Assembly (NCBI RefSeq): GCF_000964685.1
Contig: NZ_LANS01000001.1
Location: 744,001-808,000, forward strand
Length of the DNA: 64,000 nt
Source of the DNA: Anaplasma phagocytophilum str. Webster
GTDB taxonomy: Bacteria; Pseudomonadota; Alphaproteobacteria; Rickettsiales; Anaplasmataceae
Direction of reading: 5' to 3'
Numbering within the stretch: position 1 is the first letter of the stretch; the number at the start of each line of letters is the position of its first letter. The notes beneath the pieces were generated by a model that saw only the letters and a program-made list of their open reading frames with translations, ran no database searches and was not told where the DNA came from. The position numbers and the translations under genes were made by a program. Shown here piece by piece: positions 27,027 through 37,613 of the stretch.

Positions 27027-28499
27027 CTAACGCTTTAGTTTGACAGCTACATATATAGGAGGAGAATCTCCGCGCTGTACTAGTAACAATACTGAATCCT
27101 TCTTAGTACTCTGTAGTATCTTTTCTAGCTCACTCGTGAAGTCAGCCACGTTGCGTACTAATACTGCATCTATTCCTACTATTACATCACCCCTACGGAT
27201 GCCTTCAGCAAAAGCAGCACCTCGATTATCAACGCGTAGCACAACTACTCCGTCACGTTTTTTACCATCGCCCTCAGGCATATCACCTACGGTTATCCCT
27301 AAGCTTTCAGTTCCTGTTTCTAGGCTTCCATTCTTACCTGATGCACCGTCGGCACCTTCCTCTAACTTACCTATCGTTATTTTTAGAGTGACCTGCTTTC
27401 CGCCCCTTAGCACAAGAAGCCGTACTTTCTCATTCACAGCTGTTTTCGCGATTAGGTTCGTTAGCTGCGACATATCCTCAACTCTTTTACCGTTGTACTC
27501 AAGAATGACGTCACCAACTCGCAATCCACCCTTTTCAGCTGGACTACCCTTTACCACATTAGATACAAGAGCTCCATGAGCGGAATCTAGTCCTAGCGGT
27601 TCAACCATGCCTTCAGTCACATGCTGTACGATAACCCCAAGCCAGCCATGCTCCACCTTTTCACCTTTAGACAGTATGCTTATAACACGAGCAGCATTGT
27701 TAGAGGGTATTGCAAACGCAACTCCCACGTTACCACCCCCCTGCGGTGAGATAATCGCGGTATTGATACCGATAACCTCCCCATCCGCATTAAATAGTGG
27801 GCCTCCAGAGTGTCCACGATTAATCGCAGCATCAGTTTGCAAAAATTCACTCGCGGTCCCTATGTTAATATCGCGCGCTCTGCCGGAGATTATCCCTACA
27901 CTAACAGATCCACCCAAACCAAACGGATTACCTATAGCCAAAACCCATTCTCCAACCAGAGCATCGTCGGAATTACCCAACTTTACACTAACCAGCTCTT
28001 TCGCTACATCTACTTTCAGCACAGCCAAGTCAGTTTTTGGATCTTGCCCTAAAACTTTCGCCTTAGCCGTCGTACCATCACTGAACTTTACCTGTATCTC
28101 TTGTGAATTTGCAATGACGTGATAATTAGTTACTATTAATCCCGATTCATCTATTATAAAGCCAGAACCCAGGGATATCACCTTTCTTGGCTTTGGAGGC
28201 TCAACAAATAAAGGCTCTATACTATTGAAAAACCCCTCAAAAAAACCTCTAGGAATACCAGGGAATCCAAATATAGATCCTCCACCACCATCTCCCGCGA
28301 GATCATCCCCTTCTACTGTCTGCTCTGTAGATATATTCACAACTGAAGGTAGCAACTTACTTGCGAGATCTGAAAAACCCCTCGTTGAAGGACCGTTATT
28401 TTCACTAACGCGCAGTGCAGAAGACGCTACCTCAGACGCAAAAGCACAATGTCCCCAAACTAAAGCACAAAAGAAAAAAAACGATAAGAATCTACGCAC
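27027..28499 (-). CDS. htrA: Periplasmic serine protease HtrA/DegP
   Basis: Trypsin-like protease/chaperone for misfolded envelope proteins, 490 residues. It has a signal peptide (FLSFFFFCALVWGHCAFA) and a protease domain with the triad His in VTNYHVIA (about 126), Asp in KTDLAVLKV (about 157) and Ser in GHSGGPLFN (about 231). The usual GNSGGPL is here GHSGGPL, an Asn-to-His change two residues before the serine. Two PDZ domains follow (VVKGSPAEKGGLRVGD and NRGAAFAEGIRRGD). Last gene of an operon with hflK and hflC, with 2 bp between the hflC stop and the htrA start. Confidence 0.95.
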   Translation of the reverse strand: MRRFLSFFFFCALVWGHCAFASEVASSALRVSENNGPSTRGFSDLASKLLPSVVNISTEQTVEGDDLAGDGGGGSIFGFPGIPRGFFEGFFNSIEPLFVEPPKPRKVISLGSGFIIDESGLIVTNYHVIANSQEIQVKFSDGTTAKAKVLGQDPKTDLAVLKVDVAKELVSVKLGNSDDALVGEWVLAIGNPFGLGGSVSVGIISGRARDINIGTASEFLQTDAAINRGHSGGPLFNADGEVIGINTAIISPQGGGNVGVAFAIPSNNAARVISILSKGEKVEHGWLGVIVQHVTEGMVEPLGLDSAHGALVSNVVKGSPAEKGGLRVGDVILEYNGKRVEDMSQLTNLIAKTAVNEKVRLLVLRGGKQVTLKITIGKLEEGADGASGKNGSLETGTESLGITVGDMPEGDGKKRDGVVVLRVDNRGAAFAEGIRRGDVIVGIDAVLVRNVADFTSELEKILQSTKKDSVLLLVQRGDSPPIYVAVKLKR

Positions 28500-28501
28500 T
28501 A

Positions 28502-29377
28502 CTACCCTCCATTTTTCTTATTGAAAAGACTGATAAAATCATTATTGGGAGATAACACTATCTTCGTTGAGTCCTTCCCAGCAAAGACCTGTCTATAGGC
28601 CTTGAGAGTATGGTAAAAATTGAAAAAATCTGGATCCACCGCCAGTGCATCATTGTATATTCGAGACGCTTCTGCATCTCCTTCACCTCGTATAACTTGA
28701 GCCTCATTCATGGCACTAGCTACAATGACACGCTTTTGTAGATCTGCATCCGAACGAATCTTCTGCGAAATCTCTTCACCTTCTGCGCGTATTTCCCTAG
28801 CTTCCTTTTCCCTATCAGTTTGCATACGACGGAAAATGGCAGCGCTGTTTTCCTCCGGTAGATCAGCTCGCTTTATCCTAACATCTACCATCTCTATCCC
28901 AAATTTTTCAGATTCCGAACTCACTCCCTCCAGTATCTGTGTCATAACGCCTGAGCGTGCTTCATTCAAGAAATTGATCAACGCCACACGCCCAACCCGC
29001 TCCCGTAAATTAGACTCTATTATGGAGCCAAGCCTATTTTCTAGCCCTATCTCTCCCCTAACAGTACGATAAAACTTCACTGGATCCGCTATCCTGTACT
29101 TTGCGTAAAAATCCACCACAAATCTCTTTTGATCTGCGGCTATAACCTCACAAGAATCAGATCTGATTTCAATGATCCTCTTATCGAAATATATTACCTT
29201 ACTTATTATCGGTGCCTTGAAGAAAAGCCCGCTATTCTGCACACTCTTCGATATACGTCCAAACTGCACAACTATAGCCTGATGAGCCTCATCTACCACA
29301 AAAACTGATCCTGAAACAATAGCGATGACACACGCAAGCCCAACACCTAGCACAAACTTGGCGAACCCCGTCCTCAT
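28502..29377 (-). CDS. hflC: HflC, band-7 membrane protein
   Basis: Partner of HflK in the complex that surrounds and controls the FtsH protease at the inner membrane. 291 residues with an N-terminal membrane anchor (FVLGVGLACVIAIVSGSVFVV) and a band-7/SPFH domain (DEAHQAIVVQFGRI, RVGRVALINFLNEAR). A coiled-coil region follows (EKEAREIRAEGEEISQKI, GEGDAEASRIYNDA). It overlaps the hflK stop by 4 bp (ATGA), indicating translational coupling. Confidence 0.94.
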   Translation of the reverse strand: MRTGFAKFVLGVGLACVIAIVSGSVFVVDEAHQAIVVQFGRISKSVQNSGLFFKAPIISKVIYFDKRIIEIRSDSCEVIAADQKRFVVDFYAKYRIADPVKFYRTVRGEIGLENRLGSIIESNLRERVGRVALINFLNEARSGVMTQILEGVSSESEKFGIEMVDVRIKRADLPEENSAAIFRRMQTDREKEAREIRAEGEEISQKIRSDADLQKRVIVASAMNEAQVIRGEGDAEASRIYNDALAVDPDFFNFYHTLKAYRQVFAGKDSTKIVLSPNNDFISLFNKKNGG

Positions 29378-30480
29378 GATTTACCTTCCATAATTGCACT
29401 TCTGCCACTTGACCCTATAGCACCATTAGTCAGAGGAAGATAAGAAAAAAGACCCTTCATATCATCAGTCACTATAACCTTATCCATATTGGATAATACT
29501 TCTTCCATAGCCTCTATGTACATACGGCTTCTTACAGGCAAGGGTTGATTGATGTATTCCTTATAGATAGCTTGAAACTTCGAGGAATCACCCTGGGCCC
29601 TGTTTACAACTTCACTTTTGTATGCCTCAGCATCAAGCTTTATACGTATTGCCTCCCCCTTCGCTTTTGGCAGAACCTCATTACGATAAGCAAAAGCCTC
29701 ATTTATTGACCGTTCCTTGTCAGCCCTCGCGCTTTGCACATCTCTAAAGGAACTAATTACCTTCTCCGGAGGATCTACCTTCTTCAGCTGAATAGACAAC
29801 ACTTCGATACCCATATGGTAACGATCCAATATGTTTTGCAAAAGCTTCTTGGTTTCATATGCTATAGCTGCTCTACCTTCACCTTCTATCGCAAAGGCTA
29901 GAGTACTCTTACCGATAATCTCACGCATGGCACTCTCAGCCGCATTCTTGACTGTCGCTCCCGGCCTTGCATCTCGTACATTGAATAGGTAATTATATGC
30001 GTCTGAAACCTTCCATTGAATATCAAAATTTATGTTCACAATGTTCTCATCTCCGGTAAGCATAACTCCATCGTTATTACCACTGGGATTGCTTTTAAAC
30101 GATATTCCGCCTACTTCTTCCTTGCTTACCATCTCCACCCTGACCTTGAGAACTTGCCCAAAGGGCTTGGGGAACCAGTAACGCAGCCCAGGCTCTTGAA
30201 TACCGCTGTACTTTCCGAAGAGCAACTCCACTGCCTTCTCTTCAGTATTAACTGTATAAAATCCAGTACACGCGTACAGCAGCAAAGCCGCACCGATTAG
30301 AAAAAACAGGTGTATCTTACTGAGGGATGACTTGCCACCACCTTCGGGAAATCCACTGAAGGCAGTACGAATTCCAACAAATAAAGCATCAAATTGTGGG
30401 TCCGAAAATTTTTTATTACTTTTGGACTTTTCAGGTCCAGCATTTTCGCCGCCACCCCAAGGGTCGCCTTCATCGCGCAT
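29374..30480 (-). CDS. hflK: HflK, band-7 membrane protein
   Basis: FtsH-regulating SPFH protein. 368 residues with a glycine-rich polar N-terminus typical of HflK (DPWGGGENAGP), one transmembrane helix (IHLFFLIGAALLLYACTGFY, about 57-76) and a band-7 domain (EEKAVELLFGKYSGIQEPGL, NVRDARPGATVKNAAESAMR). A coiled coil (RADKERSINEAFAYRNEVLPKA) follows. First gene of the hflK-hflC-htrA operon. Confidence 0.94.
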   Translation of the reverse strand: MRDEGDPWGGGENAGPEKSKSNKKFSDPQFDALFVGIRTAFSGFPEGGGKSSLSKIHLFFLIGAALLLYACTGFYTVNTEEKAVELLFGKYSGIQEPGLRYWFPKPFGQVLKVRVEMVSKEEVGGISFKSNPSGNNDGVMLTGDENIVNINFDIQWKVSDAYNYLFNVRDARPGATVKNAAESAMREIIGKSTLAFAIEGEGRAAIAYETKKLLQNILDRYHMGIEVLSIQLKKVDPPEKVISSFRDVQSARADKERSINEAFAYRNEVLPKAKGEAIRIKLDAEAYKSEVVNRAQGDSSKFQAIYKEYINQPLPVRSRMYIEAMEEVLSNMDKVIVTDDMKGLFSYLPLTNGAIGSSGRSAIMEGKS

Positions 30481-31204
30481 AAAAACCTACCCGAACTTTT
30501 TGCACCCGGAGTCTATAGCAGAATCTATGTTATATCAACACAAAATACCGCTAAAAACTCTGAAATGTGAGCATATGTACATGTGTAATAGACGACATAT
30601 AGCGGCTTGTAAAATTTACACGTATACTTCTTAAATCAGCGATAAAAGCACTAAGCGCCTGATAGCAGCTCTCACGTTTTAGGTTAAATAGGTGCTGTGA
30701 CACAGTAAACAGCTTTTGATTTTACTGTAGTGCTTATCCGAATAACAGAATGCGGAATCATCAAATTTTTTATGTATGCCATATGTAAATGAGAGAGGGT
30801 TAGGGCATACACCTACCAAAATAGGTGTAGTGCTCTATCACTAATCATATAATCGCTTGTTGCAAGGCTATTGTAACGTGTAAGAACTTTGATCAACCAT
30901 ACAAGATATCGCGTAACAAACTTTTGTATTGAGGTGATTGCTCTGGTCTGCTCAGCATTTGCAAAATCAATCTTTATTGTAGTTCTTACAGGGTAATACA
31001 CCTTTGCGCCATACAGATTCCCACGCGCTTCCAAAGGTTATTACAGGTATTACTAACAGAGACCTTTTCCCACAGTCACAGATTGTTGTTTACGCAACAT
31101 TAGCAATTCTGTGTTGTACTTAGTCTGCTTTGCACTTTTGTAGCGTGTGTGCAGTTGGTGCGTGGATTCAAGTGATGTTGGGATTCTTGCGTGCAGGGGC
31201 GGTT
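30481..31204. other. Divergent intergenic region between hflK and virB2 array
   Basis: About 720 bp holding the likely promoters of both directions. A perfect 7-bp dyad (ACACCTA, 30809-30815; TAGGTGT, 30822-30828) is visible. A 73-codon minus-strand ORF (30813-31034) is unrecognised and overlaps the dyad; it is not called. Confidence 0.4.
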
Positions 31205-31591
31205 ATGATGTCGAATCTGACAGGTTTTGTTGCAGTGCTATCAGTCATCATGATGTTCGGAGTCGCAGGTGCTATAGACGCTTGCGGCGTTGAGCCTACT
31301 GCTGAGAAGGATCACACTGTAGCTGTTCCTATAAAAGGTGATGTGGCGGTGAAGTCTGTAAGTGGTGTTTTGCAGACGGTACGGAGGTTTTGCTTGCCAG
31401 TCATGATAGGGGTTGTGTCGGGCGCTGTGATTATAACGGTGTTTGGCAGGTCTGCGTGGTTTGCTATCGCGATGTTGATTGTGTTTAGTTGCATATTTTT
31501 GGGTGGCAGTGAGTTCATTCAAAAGTTTACAGAAGGGGTGGGTGATTCTGCTGGTACAAAGCACTCCAGGGTCATTGCATCAAGATTATGA
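31205..31591 (+). CDS. virB2: Divergent VirB2-like pilin
   Basis: Type IV secretion pilin family. From the ATG at 31205, which has an upstream aggggc, it has a signal segment (GFVAVLSVIMMFGVAGA) followed by a variable linker. The VirB2 core is altered (VRRFCLPVMIGVVSGAVIITVFGRSAWFAIAMLIVFSCIFLGG). The usual KVICNVV is replaced by VSGVLQTV, so this is the most diverged of the nine copies. An earlier in-frame ATG at 31130 exists but would bury the signal peptide. Confidence 0.75.
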   Translation: MMSNLTGFVAVLSVIMMFGVAGAIDACGVEPTAEKDHTVAVPIKGDVAVKSVSGVLQTVRRFCLPVMIGVVSGAVIITVFGRSAWFAIAMLIVFSCIFLGGSEFIQKFTEGVGDSAGTKHSRVIASRL

Positions 31592-31646
31592 TTTTCTCAG
31601 GAACTAGAGAGTGCAGTAATTTTCTATCAGAAAGGAGAGGGTGTTT

Positions 31647-32012
31647 ATGTTTGGTCTCACGAGATTTATGGCTGTGCTTGCCTTAGTAGTGGCATTAGTA
31701 GGTTTTGGTACGTCAGCTTTTGCTAGTACTACAGGTTCGGATGACGTTGCTGCAAAAGTCATCTGTAATGTTGTTGTTTTCGTACAAAGGTTGGGCTTAC
31801 CGATCATGACTGGGGTGATCTTAGGTGCTAGCATCATGGCGATATTCGGTAAGTTAGCGTGGGCTGCTATCGTGATGTTGGTTGTGTTTACAGCGATATT
31901 CTTTGGAGCTGGTAAGCTTATCCAGAAGTTTGCTGCTGGTGTCGGTTCTGATATAATAGGGAAAGCCGATAGCTTTGAGTGCAAGGGTAACGGTGCAACT
32001 ACTCTGTCGTAA
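31647..32012 (+). CDS. virB2: VirB2 type IV secretion pilin
   Basis: Signal peptide (FMAVLALVVALVGFGTSAFA) and core AAKVICNVVVFVQRLGLPIM onward. The helix pair follows (TGVILGASIMAIFGKLAW, AAIVMLVVFTAIFFGAGK). Its variable tail ends SFECKGNGATTLS. An AGGAG at 31633-31637 favours ATG 31647 over GTG 31641. It follows the previous virB2 by 55 bp, so the two are probably co-transcribed. Confidence 0.9.
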   Translation: MFGLTRFMAVLALVVALVGFGTSAFASTTGSDDVAAKVICNVVVFVQRLGLPIMTGVILGASIMAIFGKLAWAAIVMLVVFTAIFFGAGKLIQKFAAGVGSDIIGKADSFECKGNGATTLS

Positions 32013-34794
32013 TGAGGGCTCGCTTTTAAAATAAGGAGTTCGCTGTGTATGTGTATAACGCCAGCCAAAGTATACGATATTACACAACGTGGCTGATGCA
32101 AGCAGGCTGCTATGCTGCGGAGCAGTACTTTCCAGAATTGGTCCAGGTTATATTGATGCTGGATAGTGAGGTTTCTGGCATGCAGTATATGAGCAGCTTT
32201 GCGTGGGCCGCGTGGGTTATGTAGGTAGCTGTTGTTTATAACCCCTGATCCTGTGAAGTACAGATCTGGGGTATTTTAAGGCTTGGCTTCGGTGAAGCGT
32301 TGAGTGTGCGTACGGATGCTGGGTCAATTGCCATAGCTAGCAGGTGCTTTGTGCCGTGTGCTGCTGACTTCCATGTTCTTGTATGATGCGCCACGTGGTT
32401 CATGCGTTCAGGCTGTTCTTCAGAGCGGTTTTGCAGTATTGCTGCAGGTATGTGCTGCTGTGTTGTGAGGGTTATGGCAATACAAAGTTGAGCGCTTCAG
32501 CGTCTTGTGATACGAGCGTCTGCTAATAGCATTTTGTATCGCGTTTAAGAGCGTGTAACGGCATTTTGGATTTGTGACATAACTCCTCTTGGTACGTGGT
32601 TAATGATAATAGAGCGGTCATGCAATATTGTCGTATGGTGCACTGATGCAGATGGCTATTGTTGCTCTTTCAAAGAAGGCAGCGGCGTTACCTCATGGAT
32701 TGCCCAGCACTGTCATCAGAAGCTAGAGTGACTTCAGGTAACTACTGGCTGACTGCACTAACTCCTATCAGTGGGGCGATCACAGCAAGTGCTGCTATAG
32801 ATCTTGAAGACCACAATCTATATACTTTCCGTAGTGCTATTACACGTAACAAGCGCTCTGCATTCATGCTTGCATAAAACTATTCACACAGCACACATAG
32901 TACTTACTGTTGCCATTAGCGCCCAGCCAAACACGAAATATTGTACCAAACGTATCCTTAAGTGCTCCAGAATCCGTGCAAAAGGTAGACAGTAGCGCTG
33001 CATACGCTATTGCATAGTAGACTCCTATTGGATTACAAGATATTAGTACATGTATTTTGCGGAGATGTTGCATCACTCCAAGTATTACTTATTGTTCAGG
33101 GGAGTGGCAATGTTGGAGCTGCCGTTTGAGATGTGTCATCTAGAGTATGATGTTGTCTGACTCTTCTCCGCAATTCTATGATCATAAATAATGCCTCGGC
33201 TATGGGGCACTCTGATAAACATTTAGATTGTTTCTAGGAATAGCATGATCCTTAGGGCTTCCGACACTGTAGTAGTATCTTCTTTGAGAAGTTCTTTCTG
33301 TCATTTTTCTGGTGTGGTATTGCATTGTAGTCGTGTTAAGAAAAGTTGAGTGGGGTGTTTTTAAGTAAATCTTTTGAAGTTTAAGTAGTGCGGAGAGTTG
33401 GTACTGTCTCCCGCTATGGAAATTTGTCTAGTCTAAGATATAACACAACTTTGTCATGTGTTTGTGTTATGTCATTTACCAGAGTCTAGTTTTGCACGCA
33501 CCGCATAGCATCATGAATTTTCCTAAGGATGTTAAAAATGTACAGGTGACTCTGTGTGTATGGGGCGATAAGAAGAGGTGCAGCATTAGCTGACTTTGAA
33601 GATTAGAAGCATTAATAACGTGTTTTTACTGGCGCATGCTTCATTATATCATGAGTAGCTATGGGGCTATAATTACAGCAATATCTGCTATGTTAGGGTG
33701 GTTTGTTGATGTTGTGTAGTAGTCTCCTAAGGCATTTTTGGAAAGTTTTTCAGCCATAAAATAAGCACTGGTGGGGTAAGCAGTGGATGTGTAAAAATGC
33801 ACTTTTTCCTCCAGCGCATATACTACGCAATCAATGTGTTGTTCTGACATAGATGAATATAAAGCTATTGCAGTATGTAGTTTTGCGCACTGTGCATGCC
33901 GGAAAACACATTAGGTTAGTTTGAGAACGCGTATGTGATGCGACAAGCTTTTTACTATCATTGGTTACTTTCTGGGTTCAGCAGTCAGCACGTAATTGAA
34001 TTATGGAGATTGGTTTTATTAAACACTGGTTTTTGCCTAGTTTATCAGCTTAAAAAGAGAGTTTTGGTATTTTCCACTACTGGTTTCTATGAATGATAGG
34101 CAACACGTACATGTAATATATGCAGTAATATCATGATATTTTGTGCGGTAACATATAGATAGAGATTTGGGTATATGAGTGGTTTTATGGCTTACACTCT
34201 GCTGAATTACTGAAAATTCTTTGTTTTTCAAAAGCCTACTCATAGGGGCATATCTGCTAGGTGTACATGATCAGGTAATTACATTTTTAGTACTTTCTAC
34301 TACGTCAAGGTTCTCTGACATTGTGCCACTTTCTAAAAGGAGATTTTCTCAGTGACATTTAATATTTACGCTACCATCATAACAAGCAGGATAGCTCAGG
34401 TGTTTCTTGAGTTCTGTTTTCATCGCGTAATGCAGCATTCAAGAGTGGTTATAGCATTTGATGGTTATAGGGAGAGGTGCAGGTTGTGTTGTTGTATGCA
34501 CGGCGACATTTTGTATCTTCAACTGGTGTTGGTTGTTAAGTTGCCAAATGTTGATGTCGTAGGTGCTAACTGCAATATTTGTGCATTGCATGCAGAATCT
34601 ATTACGCTCTTATCCAAGGTAGAAGAATTTTCACGAACAAATTTCCGTAAAATTTGTCGGTAGGCCTTTTCTCTTCTTTGGTACAGAAGGTTGTACGGGG
34701 TACACATTACTAGAGTGGATGGAGTAGGCATACGTCTTCGTCTATTGCGTGTATCCGGCATGTCAGCAGTTATGCTGCTATGAGAGGAGATTTT
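32013..34794. other. 2.8-kb decayed region between virB2 copies
   Basis: No recognisable gene. Short ORFs are unsupported; the best is 34352-34663 (GTG start with AGGAG at 34338-34342, 103 codons, product unknown). The RBS-like string aggagatttt before it is also found before the virB2 at 34795, which could mean a decayed upstream copy. The rest looks like gene debris without repeats strong enough to trace. Confidence 0.45.
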
Positions 34795-35229
34795 ATGGAT
34801 ACGCAAGGAAGAGCAATTGCCGAAGATAGAAGAAGTTTTGCGCGAACCTTTTTTAATAAGAAAGTATTTTTTTTGATAATACAAGGCTCGCTATTTTTTG
34901 TCTTACTGCTGATATTAGACGAAGCATATGCTGGGGTCGCTGAAAGTAACTTATTTCCAGCAGTTGCTCAACATGGAAGTGCTACCAATGAGGATGTTAC
35001 TAGTAAGGTAATATGCAATGTTGTGAAGTTTGTGAGAGGTATAGGATTGCCTATAATGACGGGAGTAATTTTAGGATCTAGTGTAATGGCAATTTTTGGC
35101 AGGTTAGCGTGGCCTGCGATCGCAGCATTAGTAATATTTACTGCAGTGTTTTTTGGAGCTGAAAAGGTAATTAGTAAGTTTACTGATGGCATTTCCGTGA
35201 TGCAAACCGGAAACTGTGACACTATATAG
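34795..35229 (+). CDS. virB2: VirB2-like pilin with long N-terminus
   Basis: 144 residues from the ATG at 34795, which has a strong AGGAG at 34785-34789. A polar leader of about 25 residues precedes the hydrophobic signal (VFFLIIQGSLFFVLLLILDEAYA). The core is TSKVICNVVKFVRGIGLPIM followed by TGVILGSSVMAIFGRLAW. The C-terminus (SVMQTGNCDTI) is unique. A hairpin follows the stop. Confidence 0.88.
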   Translation: MDTQGRAIAEDRRSFARTFFNKKVFFLIIQGSLFFVLLLILDEAYAGVAESNLFPAVAQHGSATNEDVTSKVICNVVKFVRGIGLPIMTGVILGSSVMAIFGRLAWPAIAALVIFTAVFFGAEKVISKFTDGISVMQTGNCDTI

Positions 35230-35262
35230 GATAGGATGTCTTTTAGAGGACGCGAGGCTTTG

Positions 35263-35296
35263 TGCACTAGTTATTGAGTTAACAACAACTAGTGCA
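35263..35296 (+). terminator. Hairpin after virB2
   Basis: Perfect 10-bp arms TGCACTAGTT (35263-35272) and AACTAGTGCA (35287-35296) with a 14-nt loop, about 35 bp after the virB2 stop. No T-run, so function is uncertain. Confidence 0.5.
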
Positions 35297-35828
35297 TGCT
35301 TTGTAGACTGTCTATAGGAATTCTGGATTATGCTTGGAGGCTTACGCGAAAAGGCATGCATTAGAACACAGCTCTTAGGTGTTCAGACGGCATTAACTGG
35401 ATTACCTAGATACCATAGCTGCACTTTCATAGATTTTATTTTCATCATGTGTATAAAGAGTCATACGAAAATATGTGTGCCATGGAGGTCTATATTATTT
35501 ATGTAACTTTGCTAAAATACAGGTGCATAAATCAATCCGAATTTTCTTTTCATCGATCATATTCAAATATGCCACGTGGGAATACCGAGAGCTTCCAGAG
35601 ATAGCAAACAGATAACGAACAACAGGCTGATATTACAATAGCCTAAATGTAGCATCACGAATTGCAATACTCAAAAGCTCTGTACCGTAATTACGCGCAT
35701 TTATAGAAAGTGCTAGGCGTTGCTTTAGATGCATGTACAAAAATGTTCAAACTAGGAACTTACGTTCATTCAAGAAATACATATTATAAGAGACCCTGGC
35801 TAAGACCAGAGACCAACTTCAGCATAAA

Positions 35829-35899
35829 AGATGGTGGAAGTTGTTGAGATTCGGGTTGTTACTTCTAGTTCTGCCAAAGAAAATGATGTTTATGTTTAG
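35829..35899 (+). pseudogene. Msp2/p44-superfamily remnant, unit 1
   Basis: Reads MVEVVEIRVVTSSSAKENDV then stops. It resembles the conserved p44 stretch [18 protein letters not shown]. Equivalent remnants occur in units 2, 3 and 4 near 37053, 38287 and 39524. It is too short to be functional and marks an old msp2-family gene in the duplicated unit. Confidence 0.5.
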
Positions 35900-35966
35900 G
35901 TATACGTGAATATACTACTACTCCTAGTATGCAGAGAGTTGTGTATAAATTCGTTGCGTATATAAG

Positions 35967-36206
35967 TTGCAAGGACATAGATACATACCTCAAGGATCAC
36001 AGGACAATTTCGAGGAGAGTATAAACAACGGTGGGTTTAACTTCCGCACTGAAAAGATGTTACTAATGTACGTAGTGATATTAGACATTTTTCAGTATTT
36101 TACCCGATATACTAAAGATAATCATTCTGTAAAAGGATTAGAATATCCGCATATTATGGGTATACAGCTAAAATACAATCAATATTACGATATTTACATA
36201 GAATAA
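35967..36206 (+). CDS. Small conserved spacer ORF, unit 1
   Basis: 79 codons from a TTG, unrecognised. The region NFEESINNGGFNFRTEKMLL is shared with units 2-4 in the same reading frame. A one-base deletion before it shifts the upstream part relative to units 2 and 4. It may be a relic or a tiny membrane protein. Confidence 0.25.
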   Translation: MQGHRYIPQGSQDNFEESINNGGFNFRTEKMLLMYVVILDIFQYFTRYTKDNHSVKGLEYPHIMGIQLKYNQYYDIYIE

Positions 36207-36390
36207 CACTGATTTATCATAAATTAACTCATTATCGAATAATATGCATAGCAAATAGGTTGCTCATTGAGCACACAGCATGGTAGTCATGGTGTATAAG
36301 TAATAGAAGAAAACCACGGTTACTAGGGTCTAAGGGATGTTCTGCTGTGTAGGACTCAGTGCAGTAGCTGTTCTCCAGTAGAGGTTAACT

Positions 36391-36753
36391 ATGGCAAAAA
36401 TTGTAAGATTTTTTACGAGCACAGCAGGTATGTTTCTATTACTACTGTTATGTAGTCAAGGTGTTGCTGCAGGTGCATCAGCAAATGACGAACATAAAAA
36501 AGAAGAGACATCCAAGGTAATCTGTAATGTAGTGTTGTTTGCACAGAAACTGGGTCTACCGATAATGACGGGTGTTATTTTAGGCTCCAGTGTAATGGCA
36601 ATCTTTGGACGTCTTGCATGGCCTGCTATAGCTATGTTGATAGTATTCACGGCGATATTCTTTGGGTCCAGTAAGATAATAAGTAAGTTTGCTAATGGTG
36701 TTGGGGAGATAAAAGCTAATGACTTCGATTGCAAGGAGGTTGCTGAGAAGTAA
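36391..36753 (+). CDS. virB2: VirB2 type IV secretion pilin
   Basis: 120 residues. Signal peptide MAKIVRFFTSTAGMFLLLLL with cleavage near VAAGA, then a short variable polar segment (SANDEHKKEE). The invariant core runs from SKVICNVVLFAQKLGLPIM through two helices, and the variable tail is NGVGEIKANDFDCKEVAEK. The RBS is in gtagaggttaact just before the ATG. A strong hairpin follows at 36787-36833, so this unit is probably monocistronic. Confidence 0.92.
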   Translation: MAKIVRFFTSTAGMFLLLLLCSQGVAAGASANDEHKKEETSKVICNVVLFAQKLGLPIMTGVILGSSVMAIFGRLAWPAIAMLIVFTAIFFGSSKIISKFANGVGEIKANDFDCKEVAEK

Positions 36754-36786
36754 CAAGCGACTTTACATTATTATTAACTAACACAA

Positions 36787-36833
36787 AACACGCCGCAAGT
36801 AGCAACTTTTAGTCTTACTACTCGCGGCGTGTT
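36787..36833 (+). terminator. Terminator-like hairpin after virB2
   Basis: Arms AACACGCCGCAAGTAG (36787-36802) and CTACTCGCGGCGTGTT (36818-36833), a 16-bp stem with one mismatch. The same hairpin follows the next two virB2 copies with compensating or tolerated changes. Confidence 0.7.
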
Positions 36834-37149
36834 AATAGTGCAAGCAAAAATAACCTTCAGATAAGTAGAAGGTGATTGAGCATACTCAAGGTACTACTGT
36901 GAATTACAATAATTGAGGCATAGTAATTAGTGCATTTATGAAAGTGCGTAGAGTACTTTCAGATGCATGTACAAGAATGAAGAACTTACATTAAAAAAAG
37001 ACACACTGTCAGGGTCCCTAGCACAGACTAGAGGGCAACTTAAGTATAGAAGATGGTGGAGTTGTTGAGATTCGGGTTGTTACTTCTAGTTCTGCCAGAG
37101 AAAATGATGTTTATGTTTAGGTGTACGGGAATATGCTACTACTCCTAGT

Positions 37150-37362
37150 ATGCAGAGAGTTGTGTATAAATTCGTTGCGTATCTAAATTGTAATGCCCTA
37201 GATACATCCCCCAAGGATCACAAGTACAATTTTGAGGAGAGTATCAACAACGGTGGTTTTAACTTCCACACTGAAAAGATGTTACTAATATACGTAGTGA
37301 TATTAGACATTTTTCAGTATTTTACCCGATATACTAAAGATAATAATCCTGTAAAAGGATAG
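37150..37362 (+). CDS. Small conserved spacer ORF, unit 2
   Basis: 70 codons from ATG, unrecognised. It has the unframeshifted N-terminus (VYKFVAYLNC) shared with unit 4 and the common NFEESINNGGFNF segment. It is truncated after TKDNNPVKG, where other units continue about 20 codons. Confidence 0.25.
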   Translation: MQRVVYKFVAYLNCNALDTSPKDHKYNFEESINNGGFNFHTEKMLLIYVVILDIFQYFTRYTKDNNPVKG

Positions 37363-37613
37363 GAATATGCATGTATTCTGGATATATATCTAAAATACAA
37401 TCAATATTACGATATTTACATAGGAACAACACTGATTTATCATAAATTAACTAATTATCGAATAATATGCATAACATGTAGGTTGCTCATTGAGTACACA
37501 GCATGGTAGTCATGGTGTATAAGTAGTAGAAGAAAACCACGGTTACTAGGGTCTAAGGGATGTTCTGCTGCGTAAGATTCAGTGCAGTGGCTATTCTCCA
37601 GTAGAGGTTAACT

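Noticed and set aside
27040-28122. Long plus-strand ORFs opposite htrA
   Set aside because: They are antisense shadows of the htrA coding sequence, with serine/threonine/proline-rich nonsense translation and no family match.
30813-31034. 73-codon minus-strand ORF beside hflK
   Set aside because: No RBS, no recognisable family, and it overlaps a perfect hairpin; insufficient support for a gene.
34352-34663. 103-codon ORF with a good AGGAG before a GTG
   Set aside because: The product is unrecognisable and cysteine-rich in an unstructured way; the RBS may be left over from a decayed virB2 copy. Mentioned only in the region note.
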